Of a DNA stretch of 64,000 nt, positions 46,286 through 58,624 are shown in pieces. This stretch comes from Daedaleopsis sinensis (lineage: Eukaryota; Basidiomycota; Agaricomycetes; Polyporales; Polyporaceae), in NCBI GenBank assembly GCA_033807695.1, contig CM066301.1, positions 1,736,001 through 1,800,000 of the forward strand, written 5' to 3'. A program made the translations under genes and the position numbers. Under the pieces are notes generated by a model, which did no database searches, was not told the origin of the DNA, and saw only the letters and a program-made list of their open reading frames with translations. Within the stretch, counting starts at the first letter, position 1, and each line of letters opens with the position of its first letter.

Positions 46286-49200
46286 TCAGCCACGAGATCG
46301 TCTTGTAGCACGACGTTGCACTTCGCGACATCGTTTGCTAGAATTATGGATGGCCTGCATCCACAACTGACGGTCGCGGGCTGAAGTGGCCCGCAAGGCA
46401 ACAACATCGCCACCGCGAGGATACGCCATCGCGAGGTGAAAACTGAGTTCGTCTGCGAGCACTATGTGAACTTATACTTGAACGGTGCAAGTACGACTTA
46501 CCTTTTCCTCCAGGCGGCTCACGGACCTCAACTTCGGCCAGCGACAAGGGCTACTCGATGGTGAATCAGTGAGAACAAACAAAACACGTCGATGGAGCCT
46601 CACCATGCGATAGAGGGACTTCGTGGTCTCCTCTGTGAGCACGAGGATATCGTTGCAAAGGAAGGCACGCAATTTACGCCCGCTCTTTGCCTTCAAGAGA
46701 ATCCCTTCCTTGACGAGCTTCCTGGGTCCCATATATCGCGTCGGCGCAGTGAGATCCAGCCGCCTGAATGTGAAATTGTATCAGTGAGCGCTCACGAGAC
46801 AATGGAATACACCTCGCCACGTACCCTTGCCCTACCCACAAATCTTTCGAGATATCTTTCAACCGCTCGCTGCCTTCTTGTTCTCGTATTGTCTCATTGA
46901 TGTGTCCCAGAACCATCTCCGCCATCTGCTGTGATTGTTCAATGTCGCTCTTGTCTTCTCCAGGGTCGGTATAATGTATGATCTTATCGAAATAAATGAG
47001 AAGAACGGCGAAAGGGCACGTGTGCTCTAACAAACCTGTTTGAACAGCAGTGGGTAGCGAGTGATTCGTTGCACTGCCGTGGACATTAGCGGGGTGGCGT
47101 GCTAATCACAGACGCATAACCTTACTCGGCACAAGGAGATAACTAGAAAGATCAAGATTCCTAGCCGCGGGATCGTCTCGCAGACGCTGATGGACAGTAA
47201 GCATTTGCGAGACGGTTAAGGTTAAGACAACGACGACATACCTGCAGGCAAACCGAAAGTTCCGGATTGGAGAGCCGCAATGACTGGAGGACCTTGATCG
47301 CAGTGGCCTGATTGACGCAATAATCCTGTCGCAGAAGAAAAAAAGTTAACCACTATCGAATCGACCCAACAGTTGAGACAAACCATGTAGACGCCCATAT
47401 TCTGCATGTTTGTCTTCAAGATATCCCCGATCTTGTCTACGTAAAGGCGACACTCCTTTTGCCTCTCTTCCAGAGAACTGAGGAATGTCTAGAAGGATGC
47501 AAAAATGGTCAGTCCGCACACTCCGCATACAAAGTTATTCGACGCACGGTGTTCATCAGGAGGATATCCTCGACATTGGCGAAGACGACCGTTCGTGCCT
47601 TCTCATCCAAGAGCGAGAAGACATTGGCGTAGAAGTGCTGTAGAATGGGCCTGCCCGTCAGTGCTTCCATCTCATAGACATAATATTGCACGCGCCTCCA
47701 CAATAAGTTGCAAATCTCGGACATAAGCTGCCTCCGTGGCGATCAACTCGAAGATGGCCTGAAAGGAAGCTATTAATCAAAATACACCGTCAATCAAATC
47801 CAGGACACAAACCTCTTGACGACGACGCTCTTCAGACGGGATCTCCTTCAGTGCAGACTTGTCGACTAAGCTTGCCCAAGACTATGTAGATTATAACAGT
47901 CAGTCTTCCACTCAGGTAAGCACAGTCCGCGGTTGTTGCACTTACCGAACCGAACGCCGCGTCCGTTTCATGCGAAGGCGACGGCTCCCTCTGCAGAATG
48001 GGCGCAGATATAACGGGTCGCACGAATGCTGGCTCGTCGTTCGCAGGCGTCCGGCTCCGCCCGAAGAAGTTCAGGAACGAATGCGACCGCGACTCTCCAG
48101 ACTCCGCAATTGACGGCGTCGTGGTCATGAACGACGACGCAGTTGGGCTTGTACTCGCCGAAAGGCTGCTATCGACCGACGCTATTGATAACCGATTCAT
48201 CGAGAGATGGGACTGCCTGTATGCCTCATATCGTTCGTATGCATCGTCCAATCTGAAGGAGCTGTTCGGAGATTCAGAATCGGGAATGGGTGGGAGCTCT
48301 TTACGAGGTGTGAGTAATTTGGGAGAGCGCTCGGGCACTGCTGGTGCAGGTCGTCTCCGGCGACTCCGGGTCCGCGCTGGTCGAGGTGGTGGTTGAGCTT
48401 CTTGTTTGATGATGAGGCCGGCAGCCTCGAGCACTCTCTGACGTTCCGCCGCTCGGGCTTCCCGCTCTTGTTGCCAGGACTCCTCATCTTGTTCCTCTTC
48501 GTGATTAGTATCATCTGAATCAGATTCACTGGCAGTCACATAATCTGACTCCGACTCGTCCTCCTCCTCGGACTCGGACGGGTCGACGTGAGAAAGATGC
48601 TGTAGGGGCGGGAGTCGGCTTGACGGTGCGGCTACAGCTGGCACCGGGGGACTTATGGAACTCGTCGTAGCCGCGGACTTGGGAATACCCGCTGAGGGAA
48701 GAGCACGGGCCGTCTCATCTATCATTGAACGTAGCGATGAGTCGAGTTGTGTTATAGTCCGAAATTGATTCAATCGAGAGATACATGCAAAGAAAAAATG
48801 AGATACTTCAGCCTGCCGACGACGTGAACAAAGGGCCGGGGGAGAGAGCAGAATAAACGACTAACCATCTGCGAGCGCAAGATAGGCGGCGGGTACAATG
48901 AACACAACTCCGCCTTGGTCTGCTTTCCACCAATCTGCGTCTGATCTATCGACAATCGTCAACCGGTCTCCTTCCGAGAACGGCAATTCATCCGCATTGC
49001 TTCCGTTGTAATCGTAAAGCGCATGCGCAGTCACTGAGAAGGCGTGAGCGAAAGTCGGTGTGTTGACACGTAGACATACCGGGAGTGATTTGCTCAACAT
49101 ATGTCTTAGGGAAGAATCCGGTCTTGCCATCCCGAACAATGGTCCCGTACCACCAATCACTACCGGACTTGGACGGGTGTGCTGTGAGGATGATATTCTC

Positions 49201-52200
49201 GGCGAAAGCTACCCACCAGTCAGCGGCTTCTCATATATACATAAGAATAACTCACTCAATTCTTCGGAGCGCTGAGCCTCGTATGCGAACAAAGATCGAA
49301 CGCGATACTCTGTAAATGCCATCAGCAAAAGCACCTACAGCTGAACAACGATGTGCTTACCGGTAGCCATGTCTACATCAGCCAGAGCGTTGTCATCCGA
49401 ATCCTGCACCTGGATCTGGGGTACAAAAGACGTGGACACGTCCTCCGGTTCTTCCTCTACTGTAGGCGGCAGAGATTCCGACAAAGCACGTTGCATTGTC
49501 GAACCCTCAGAAGCGAGTCCCGCATACCAGTCGACAGACTCACGATTGCTCCTCGAGTTCTCTGCGGGCGGCAGCGTGCCCGTAGGTTCGCTCTCGGCGA
49601 ATGGCGCAGGAGCGGGAGGAGACGGGGCACGTGGGGCAGCGTTGATGTGCTCAGGCGGAGCCGCGTCCCCTACTACTTTCCCAGAGATAGGCGCAGCACT
49701 ACGATCATTTGTCTGCGCCCTCCTCAGCTTCTTGCCAGCCTGGATAGCGTCCAGAAGTGCGTTGCGATCCCCGCTTGGAGCTGGAGCGGCGAAAACGGCA
49801 GCGGGTGGAAGAGGAGCGGCAGGCGCCACGGGAGGCGGCGGCGGGGGCGGAACCCCACCCGGAACAGAGGTAGTGATATTGTTCGCCATGGGAGGTGCAG
49901 AGGGAGGGGGCGGAGGAGGGGGCGGAGGGGCAGGGCTTGAAGGCTCGGCTTTCGAAGTGGGACCGGAGGCGGCCGCGGATTGGGGTCTGGAGGGGGGCAA
50001 AATGTTACCAAACAGCTGCTGGGCCAACTTGTTGCGGGTATCCCTCGAGGAATCGAGTTCGTCCTCACTACTATCATCCTCGTCCTTCTCCTTGATGTTG
50101 TCCCAGTCGTCGTCGTCGTCTACTGGCGCTGTGTTGTAAGACGCCTTGACTGCCGGAGGTGCAGGACTACCTGATGAAGGGGGAGGGAACGAGAGCGCCG
50201 GCGCAGGGGGTGTTGCAACAGCTTGACTCTTGAAGAATGGGTTATGACTTCCCGTGCCGGTGGATGCTGGCGGCGAGGCTGCACCGCCTGGTGTATGGCT
50301 CATCAACCGACTGAACGGATTAGTAGACTTGTCTGAAGACGGCGTAGCTGCAGTAGAGCTTGCCACGGGCGGAGCCGAAGGGGGTGGTGGCGGCGGGGGC
50401 GGGGGCGGGGGCGGAGTTGCTTCAGCAGCAGGGGAAGCTTGAGGCTCTGATGCAGGTGGTGCAGCCGGCGGCGGGGGTGCGACAGGAGGAGTTGACACGG
50501 GTGGGGTCGATCTCTGTTGAGATTGCTCCGCGAGCATGCGGCGGCGGGCCTCATACGTCTGCTCAGCCAGGCGTGCTTCTTCCTCTTCTTGCTCAAGCTG
50601 CTTGAGACGAGCGAGACGTTCCTCTCGTTGCTTACGCAAAGCCTCTTCTCGCGCACGGATAGCCTCCTCCTCAGGATCCACTGCGGGCGCAGGAGGCGCT
50701 TGAGGCGGGGCCGGTGGTTGCGGGACACTGGCTGGCGTGTTGGCAAAGGATGGCGCACGGGGAGGGGGCGGACGTGGCGCGCCTCCTCGCCTAGGCGGAG
50801 GCGGCGCAGGCTTAGCCTTCGACGGCGCCGGCGGCGGGGTAGGCTTAGGAACCTGCGGGGGTACAGAAACGGCAGGCGGGGCAGGGGCAGATCCACCAAT
50901 GGGAGAAGTCGGGGACTTGCCCTCTTTGATAGCCTTCTCGCCCTCGAGACGTTCTCGGCGCGATCTCTCCCGGTTCTCCGCCTCTAGCTCCGCTTGCCTC
51001 GCCTTTTCTTCTGCCTCTTTCTTTTCCTGAGCAAGCCGATCTTCAACACTTGTGTCGATCTTCGGCGAAGGAGAGGCAGGAGACGGTGTGACTCCCAAAG
51101 CAGCCATACGCTCCCGGATGCGCTGCGCGGCAAGTTCCTTCCGTTCTTCAGCAGTCAAAGCCTTTTTCGGAGCCGATGAAGGCGCAGGAGGAGGAGGACG
51201 AGCTGTCGTCGAAGGGGCGGGAGGCGGCGGTGGAGGGGGATCACGTGCAGTGGGAGGACTGCGAGGACGGTCATAGTCCCGGTCACGGTTGCGCGAGTAC
51301 GGCCTTTCGCGGTCAAACTCGCGGTCACGGTCGTGCTCTCGCTCGCGGTAACTGTCGCGGTCGTCCCTACCTCGGTCGTCGCGGTCGTACGCACTGCGAG
51401 GTCGATCATAGTCACGGTCATAACGGGGAGACGAGTAGCGATCGTCCCGGTCATCATAACGCCCGAAGCGGTCGTTGCGGCGGTCTCGTTCGCGCGCCCA
51501 CTCCCGTTTCTCCCGTTCTCTGCGGGCCTCGCGATCCTCGATTCTGCGTTCTAGATCGGGCAACTTGTTGTGCCTCAGATCAAGCAGCTCACGTTCGAGC
51601 CTTCGCCGCTCCTCGTCCTTTCTAAAGTCTCGTGGACCACGAGATACTTCGGCCAGATCGTCCTGTACGGCCTTGATGTGACGTCTGAGATCTTGCATTT
51701 CGCGCGCAAGTGAGTCGTCCTCGGCCGTGCGTGATGCGTCTTCTTCGGCAACGCGGTCCAGCATCTTTGCAGTGTTGTCTAACTGGCGCTTCATGTCCTC
51801 GAGGTCCGCAGCCGGGCTCGCGCTTTCGCTCGTAGTGCGAATGGCGGAACGATCGACGTGCCTCGAGCGCGGCTGATAGAACCCGCCAGCAGGGGCCTCG
51901 TCATTGAACTTGTAGACAGTCGCATCCTTTCGACCGCCGGCACCGGCCGAATTGCTGTACAACGACCGCTCGCGCTGGTAAGAGATTGGTCCTGCGTCCG
52001 GTCCTGCAGGCGAGCGAGCACGAGTGTCGTGCTTCAGAATGTCCTTCAAGACGTCAACAGATGACTCAAGATCGCGGTGAGAAGGGGGCACGAGCTCTTG
52101 TGGGAGAACGTCGGGGATCTCGTTGCCGTTCAGCTCTGCAGGACACTTAGATATGTGGCACATATTGACGAAACCTGTACGTACTGCGGTATATGAGGCC

Positions 52201-53133
52201 CATGGCGACGTGAAACTCAGCCAGATTGAGTTTTCCCCGATTGTCAACGTCTGCCAGAGCCCTGCACTCCAGGTCAATAACAGTGGACGGTCAAAGGGTG
52301 CGACAGACTCACCAAATCTTAGCAAGGTCATTTCTGTCCAACCCACTCTGTCCGAACACCTCCAATGCCGTGTCACCGCTAATGAAGCCAGTCCCAGATA
52401 GATCCCAGGCACGGAAGATTTGATCGTAGTTCTTCTTCTCCGCCTTCGACAGAGCCCAGGGTACTCTGGGGGCGGCACTGCCGCGCTGCGCCTGATTGTG
52501 CTGCTGGAAGGACTGTTGGAGGTTGAAGCCGTTTTGCTGCTGCTGGAATTGAGGCAAGCCTGCCGCGTTATAGGGAGCGGAAGTGTTCGCAGGTAGGAAT
52601 GTATTGGTCATCATCTGTAGCCTCGGATCGACAAAGCCAGTCATTTGTGGGACGAGGGGACGGAGACCGCCGCCGCCAGGGAATCCCGTCTGCTGTGCGC
52701 TGAGAGGAGAGAGGCCAGGCGAGCTGCCCATAAGACGATTGACTGGCTGCTGGGCACCCAGAAAACCGCTATTTTGCTGCTGCTGGAACTGAGATGGGAT
52801 GGGTGGTACTGGAGGCGGCGGGGCACGTTGCTGGAAGCCTGATCCTGGATATCCTGTAGCCTGGGGCTGGAGCTGCTGAGCAGGATAGCCTGTCTGTTGC
52901 GGCTGCTGGAAGCCTTGCATCTGAGGATACCCCGTCTGTTGGGGCTGCATGCCTTGCTGACCAGGATATCCCGTCTGTTGGGGCTGCATGCCTTGCTGGC
53001 CAGGGAATCCAGTCGGCTGAGGTTGCTGGAATCCGGGACGTTGGCCAGGAAAGCCCGTTGGCTGGGGAGCCATCTGGGCAAACTGCTGGGGATTATACCC
53101 CGTCTGCATGGGATACTGTCCCCACTGCGCCAT
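46286..53133 (-). CDS. Pan1/intersectin-type endocytic scaffold with RhoGEF (EH, WH2, two SH3, DH-PH)
   Basis: The start is MAQWGQYPMQTGYNPQQFAQ. The N-terminal Gln/Pro repeats contain five [LM]xxQxTG motifs. One EH domain (KKNYDQIFRAWDLSGTGFIS, then TLADVDNRGKLNLAEFHVAM) follows, then a coiled coil with a long Arg/Asp/Tyr-repeat stretch (about 51240-51490), a Pro-rich region, and a WH2 actin-binding motif (RNALLDAIQAGKKLRRAQTN). Two SH3 domains (VRSLFAYEAQRSEEL..., AHALYDYNGSNADELPFSEG), a Ser-rich linker, a DH domain (47880-47100) and a PH domain (46730-46300) complete it. The layout matches basidiomycete intersectin (Cin1 of Cryptococcus) but ends after PH without a C2 domain. It should link endocytosis, actin nucleation and Rho GTPases. 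Confidence 0.9.
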
Positions 53134-53766
53134 GGATGAGGCTCGTCGTCGTGTGTGCTACAGTGGTGTTCGTGTCGTGCAGGTCGTGGTCGGGGGATAG
53201 CCTGAGTAAGCGCGCACCTAGGCGCCTGCAGCAGACTAATACATAATTGAGCGAGGTACCCTGTAGGTACCGGTTCTGATCTCGTTTGTAAGGACGCCCT
53301 CTATCAGCCCTCTATGCTTCACAATCGGTACTGTCTGTGATTGCTAGTAGGTGGTAGTACATGATGCTCGCAAAGACTTTCGACAAGGCTACAGGCTCAG
53401 CTGAGACGATTCAACAGCAGGCGAAACATATCACAACAGTTGGGTCAAACAAACGATACAGAACAGGCGACGGCAACTACAATACCTGTCTCATGCGTGA
53501 GCATCATGATAGCTAGTAAACGAGTGGGCGAGCACACGTACCGCGACGCAACGAGAACGTCTCATAACACCTCTGGCCACCCTCTGTAACCCATGATCAT
53601 CGCTCGATCTGCGATTGTCACACTCTCGACCAACGGTAGGCCCGGCGAGAGAGACTTTCGCTGCCGCAATCTCCTCGGATTCGACGCAGATTCCCGCACC
53701 CCTGCCCACCACCCCACCCGGCGAACCCAAGCCAGGCAGGGCTCCGTTATGGAGCCGCCATATAAG
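53134..53766. other. Intergenic region between intersectin and eRF1
   Basis: This 633-bp gap holds the promoter of the intersectin-type gene and the 3' UTR of eRF1. A short perfect inverted repeat, GGTACCCTGTAGGTACC-like, lies near 53256-53272. No gene is supported. Confidence 0.4.
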
Positions 53767-55341
53767 TCAGATAGCCTCGTCGTCCGACATGAACTCGTCC
53801 TCGTCGTCATCGACGCTCTGCAGGTTGGTGAAATCGACCTTGTAGCGCAACAGACCGCCGATCCCACCAAAGCCCTTCACGAACTGCGCGCCCTCTTGCG
53901 AGCGATTGGTGACGAACTCGAGGTTAGCGCCAAACTCCTTGTACTTGTCGGCGAACCACTCGAGAAGAGACTGGGGCTCGCTGGCCTTCTCCATCTCGAG
54001 GCCGGTCGACTTGTCCATGAACTTCTCCCGGTCCTTCTCCTGCTCCTTGTTGACGTGAATGACGATCTCCTCTATAGCGGGACATCAGATTGGCCAACAA
54101 CGCGCGTGAACCGATCCACGTACCGCTTGCTGCATTGCGAAGGACATAACGCGTAGTATCGAGGTTCTCCCAAACGATGAGCGTCTCCACAGCACCAAGC
54201 TCGAGTGCTTTCAAAGTGTCGTCGATACCGAAGCAATACTTTCCAGTGTCTTGGCTGATCTCGTCAAAGTATTTTTGAATCAGCTTCTTCTCCTGGACGA
54301 ACTTGACATTGGAGAGGGCTTCTGCAGCAAGTTCGATCGCCTTGAATACAGTCAACATTTGGTGCGTTGCATTGCACGAGTAGATATCAGCGCACCTGGT
54401 TGAAACCGTTCTCACCACCGTAGCTGACATCGACTACCTTGATAATCTTCGCAACCAATCGTTGATCGAACATGTCACTCTGGCTCAACTCTGTTTTGAA
54501 GTCCGCGCTACCAGCGAGGACGAGTCCAGTAACGTTGACTTTGTCGTTGGTGATGAAGTGTTGGACGGCCAACTCGGCGACCTTTCGAACGTAGTTGTGA
54601 CGCTTCTCGTCTCGGAGACGAGCGAAACGGAGAGCGGACTGGCCACCACGGCCATGCTTCTTCGGAAGGTCGACGGTGAACTTGTGGATGACCTCGCGAG
54701 TGTTTCCTGCGACTGTACCGAAGAGAGTGCCGTTACCGTCCATAACGATAAACCCGAATTTCGAGTCGGACTCTAGCAGCTCTTGGAGGGCTTCTGTGTG
54801 GAATTTATTGTCACACAAGTACAGGGACCTGAGTGATCGATCAGATGATGATGCAACAGATAATGTGCAGTGGGCCTACGTGTTGATGGGCTTGTGGGGT
54901 TCGAAGTCAAAAGAAACCTTCTTCTCCTTCCCTTCGTCGGTTAAAATCGTTCCGACAAATAGCACTAGACCGTTTGGGGGTACCCGATTGTAGAGTTTCA
55001 AACGTTGCTGAGTCGAGGTGATAGCGGCGAGAACCGAGAGACGGTTGACTCGCGACTTGATGTTCGATGCGGTACCATATTCCTGCGTCAACATGGCGGA
55101 GACACGGGAGATCTGGTCCTATGCTAACAGTTAGCAGATCGGACAGAGATTTCGTGACAAGTCATGTACCTTTGGGGGTATGATGAGCGAGATCATGGAA
55201 GTGCCAGCTCTACATTGTGCGATTGGCAAACATGGAGGGAAGAGGTAGCATTGGGACATACCCTCTTGCGGCGTCGAGGCTCTTGATGAGCTTCTTAACC
55301 TTCCACATTTGGATGTTCTGCTCTGCCGGATCTTGACTCAT
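53767..55341 (-). CDS. SUP45: Eukaryotic peptide chain release factor subunit 1 (eRF1)
   Basis: The start is [20 protein letters not shown]. Key motifs are present: [12 protein letters not shown] (NIKS, stop-codon reading), YLCDNKF (YxCxxxF, stop-codon reading) and [17 protein letters not shown] (GGQ, peptide release). The C-terminal domain binding eRF3 ends [14 protein letters not shown]. Length is about 430 residues, typical. Five to six introns keep the frame. With both codon-reading motifs standard, the organism is expected to use the normal code, which agrees with the stops read across the window. It shares a 222-bp divergent region with the Pop7-like gene. Confidence 0.97.
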
Positions 55342-55563
55342 CTTGAGATATGGCGAATGCGCGTAGCAACCCCAGAGAAAAGGAGACGGAACGGGGGACG
55401 ATGAGGGAAGGAGAGAAAAGCAAGCACTGACAGGCGGGGCAGGCCAGGTACACGCCTCAGCAAATTTCTGGCTATTCGTCGGTTACCATATCGAGACTTA
55501 TAGACCAAAAATGCGTGATGTCATCGATCAGACGCTCGCCTACTCCCTCGTCCGAAACTGTCA

Positions 55564-56372
55564 ATGACCAAACGCAAACTCGAGTCAACGACTGACTCCG
55601 ACCAAGGCGAGTCGACGAAGAGGGCAAGGACAGATACTGTTACACTAGACGAGGGGCAGGAGGGGGACCAGCCGCTTCAGAAGAAACGGCAGGTGCAGCC
55701 TAGGGCCGAGCGAAACAACTTGAAGGCGACGCACAAAGTACGCAAGTTGGATCCTCCACGCCCCTTTCCGACAGTCCCTGCTTCTGTCTCCGCGACAGGA
55801 CCGAGATCAGCCCACACTGAAGGCAAGAACTACATCTGTGTCACGCGTCGCACCGAGCTTGCCGCGTATCTCAGACGGTGCAAGGATGTCATACTCAAAG
55901 ATGGGTACGTGCTTGTGTCTGTGTTTGGTATCCACGCTCATTGTCCTCTCGCGTTACCAGATACAAAACGCTTCATCTGAGCGCCTTGGGGGCCGCCATA
56001 CCTCATTTGATGCAGCTCGCACTCTCTTTGCCGCCAATCCTTCCGTATGCGCAGGACGAAATACGGGTGGAAGTTCTGACGGGCACTGTGGAGGTGCAAG
56101 ATGAGCTTTTACCAGTCGACGAAGACGAAGACATTGTCTATCGCTCTCGTGGCAAGTCCTCCGTGAGCGTCGTGATCAAAGTGGGCACTGGAGTCGACGA
56201 GGGTGCCACTGGGCGTACAGGGCGAGGAGGCGGGAAGCAGAATCGACTTGGACGCCCAGTGACTGGCCGCGGTGGGGAGTCAAGTGGCTCAAAGGGGACG
56301 GAGAAGGGCCCGAAAGGAGGACGGATGCCAGAGCAGATCGTTGTACGAGAGGACGAGATGGAGGAGATGTGA
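55564..56372 (+). CDS. POP7: Alba-domain protein, RNase P/MRP subunit Pop7/Rpp20-like
   Basis: The start is MTKRKLESTTDSDQGESTKR with a basic N-terminal tail. The Alba core is YICVTRRTELAAYLRRCKDV, then, across an intron at about 55904-55961, YKTLHLSALGAAIPHLMQLA, matching the helix and glycine region of Pop7/Rpp20. A Gly/Arg-rich tail (TGRTGRGGGKQNR) and an acidic end follow, giving a longer protein than yeast Pop7. It probably pairs with a Pop6/Rpp25 partner on RNase P and MRP RNA. Assignment to Pop7 rather than another Alba protein is by pattern only. Confidence 0.75.
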
Positions 56373-56753
56373 ATGTTGGAACTGTGAGTTAGGTCAAACT
56401 ATGAGTCTGTTATTGCTGCGCTATACATCTCAGTGTAGTGAGCCATTGAACGTTGCATGCTCGATGTAGTACTAGAAGGCAGTTAAGCTGTATATCATCC
56501 ACTCGTCCATGTACGACGTTAGACTGGTCAGACTGTGCACTAACCGCAGCGTTATAAATAGGTTCACGGGCGCCTGAAGAGGCGCCTCACGTCACGTGGC
56601 CTATCTCTACGTGTCGGATGCGCGACTGGCTTGGCGTGTTTGGACTGCACACCTCTCTTTCACTCTACTACTGACCGGACTCTTACCTGCAGTGAGTATA
56701 TTTCGCTCGCTTCATACCAAGCTGTACCTGGTCTCACTGATACACGACAAGGC
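56373..56753. promoter_or_regulatory. Intergenic region upstream of OST48/WBP1
   Basis: The 381-bp gap contains GGGCGCCTGAAGAGGCGCC near 56570, a short GGCGCCT-type inverted repeat, and CACGTG near 56595 (an E-box/ bHLH-type hexamer). Both lie about 160-185 bp before the start codon. Regulatory function is inference. Confidence 0.4.
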
Positions 56754-58375
56754 ATGCGCTTTCTCCGGAAATTGCTCCTGCCAGTCCTGGCATTCGCCAC
56801 CCTTGCGTGGGCAAGGTCAAGCACTGGCGACTCCGTGCTTGTAGTTCTCGATCCGTCTCTCAAGAAGGACGACTTCTCTATCTTCTTTGGTGACCTCGAA
56901 AGTACGTGTCAATCATTCATTTCGTACTCATGGGTACTCATGACACCCGTGTAGAGAAGGGCTACAAACTAACCTTCCGATCTCCGAAGGATGCCTCCCC
57001 GGAAATCATAAAGGATGACGTTGCTCAGTTTGCGCATGTCATTATGTTTGCACCGGAGACTAAGAGTATGTCCTTCTCTCACGTTGAACCATCCATACTT
57101 GCATGCCGACAACTACACCCGCGTAGCGTTCGCTGGAGACATCACGCCCCAGTCCCTCGTCTCCCTGCTCTCCAAAAACACCAATGTCATCCTCGCGTTG
57201 TCCTCGAAGCAAACGCCCATTTCCTCCCTCGCATCCGAGTTCTCCCTCGTTCTCCCGCCCCCGGGAACACCGCTCATTTCCCATTTCCCCAAGCGTGATA
57301 CCCCGGTGACGGTCATCCCGGTCGAGCCCCCACACGCCCACCACATCATATCATCGAACCTTCAACCTGTATGGTTCTCAGGGGTGCCCCAGTCTCTTGG
57401 CAATAACCCCATGCTCGTGCCTCTGCTCAAGGCGCCTCCGCATGCCTTCGCGTCAGACGCAGATGGTGACTCAGGAGCAGATGCACTCGTCGACGCGGCG
57501 GAAAAGAGTGGAGAGGGTCTGTGGGCGGGCAACTCGCTCAGTCTTGTGACTGGCTTCCAGGCCCTGAGCAACGCACGCGCAACATGGGTAGGCGGCGTGC
57601 AGATGTTCTCCGACGAGTTTATCAAGAAGGAAGTTGCAAAGTACGTTCACAGTGATGGGTTAGGCGGTCATGTTGACAAGAACCTTCTTAGAGGTGTCCA
57701 GTCAGGCAACAGGCAATTCGTTCGTGACGTCGCAGCGTGGACTTTCCAGGAGTCTCAGGTGCTGCGCATTGACACTGTTGAACACCACCGCGTCAACGAG
57801 ACTCTGCCCGCTCAGACCTACACTATCAACGACCGCGCGGTATGTCCGAATTGTCTCAGCGTTGTTATGCTTCAGTCGACTCATCTATATGAACTTGGTG
57901 AAGACGTTCACCACGTACATCTCAAAGTACGACCCTGAAGGAGACGTTTGGGAACCATATTCCGGCCTCAACGACCTCCAGCTTGAGTTCACGATGCTCG
58001 ACCCTCACATCCGTACCGCACTTCCGCCGACCCCCGGTGAACCTGGCAAGTATTCGGTCACATTCCGTGTCCCCGACAGGCATGGGGTGTTCAAGTTTGT
58101 TGTTGACTACAAGCGCAAGGGGTACGTTGTTCGCCTTCACCTGATCCGATAGCTTATCTTACAGATGTGGGTACAGAACGACCTACCTTACAAGTTCGAT
58201 CATGGTGCCAGTTGTTCCGCCGCAACATGATGGGTACCCGCGTTTCCTGAGCGCTGCGTGGCCATATTATGCGGGTGCATTCAGCACAAGCGCAGCGTTC
58301 ATGCTCTTTGCGGCTCTCTGGTTGGCCGGCGATGATCGGGAGCCAAGGAAGAACAAGGGTGCTAAGGCCGAGTAG
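56754..58375 (+). CDS. WBP1: Oligosaccharyltransferase 48-kDa subunit (OST48/Wbp1)
   Basis: The start MRFLRKLLLPVLAFATLAWA is a clear signal peptide. The lumenal part begins STGDSVLVVLDPSLKKDDFS and includes KGYKLTFRSPKDASPEIIKD, an IMFAPETK block and LSLVTGFQALSNARATWVGG...MFSDEFIKKE, typical of the DDOST/Wbp1 family. The C-terminal part (VPVVPPQHDGYPRFLSAAWP, then a membrane segment AFSTSAAFMLFAALWLAG) ends with a short Lys-rich cytosolic tail (REPRKNKGAKAE). The protein is a structural subunit of the N-glycosylation complex in the ER membrane. Five introns are readable. It is convergent with YJU2. Confidence 0.94.
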
Positions 58376-58624
58376 GGAGGGTGTACATTTGCTCATAATA
58401 GATGGATGGCCACAGCAGTGGCATTTACGGACCGATTGAAAGCGTGCAACCATGAACGGGATATGATTTGTCCGCCCTTTCTATCTCAACCTGTTGCCCA
58501 GGACTAGCAGCCCAGGACTTGGCGTTGCCCTGTCGCGAACATATGAGAGATAATCCGATTGGTCGATCCGCTGCATGAAATGAGGATGGCAGTCCGTTAG
58601 CTAGAAATACAACTCGTACAGACA

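Noticed and set aside
49351..50139. 262-codon plus-strand ORF rich in Gly and Ser
   Set aside because: It is the antisense shadow of the Pro-rich region of the intersectin-type protein.
53134..53766. Possible small RNA or tRNA gene in the gap upstream of the intersectin gene
   Set aside because: No cloverleaf, A-box or B-box could be made out by eye; the local palindromes are too short to support an RNA gene.
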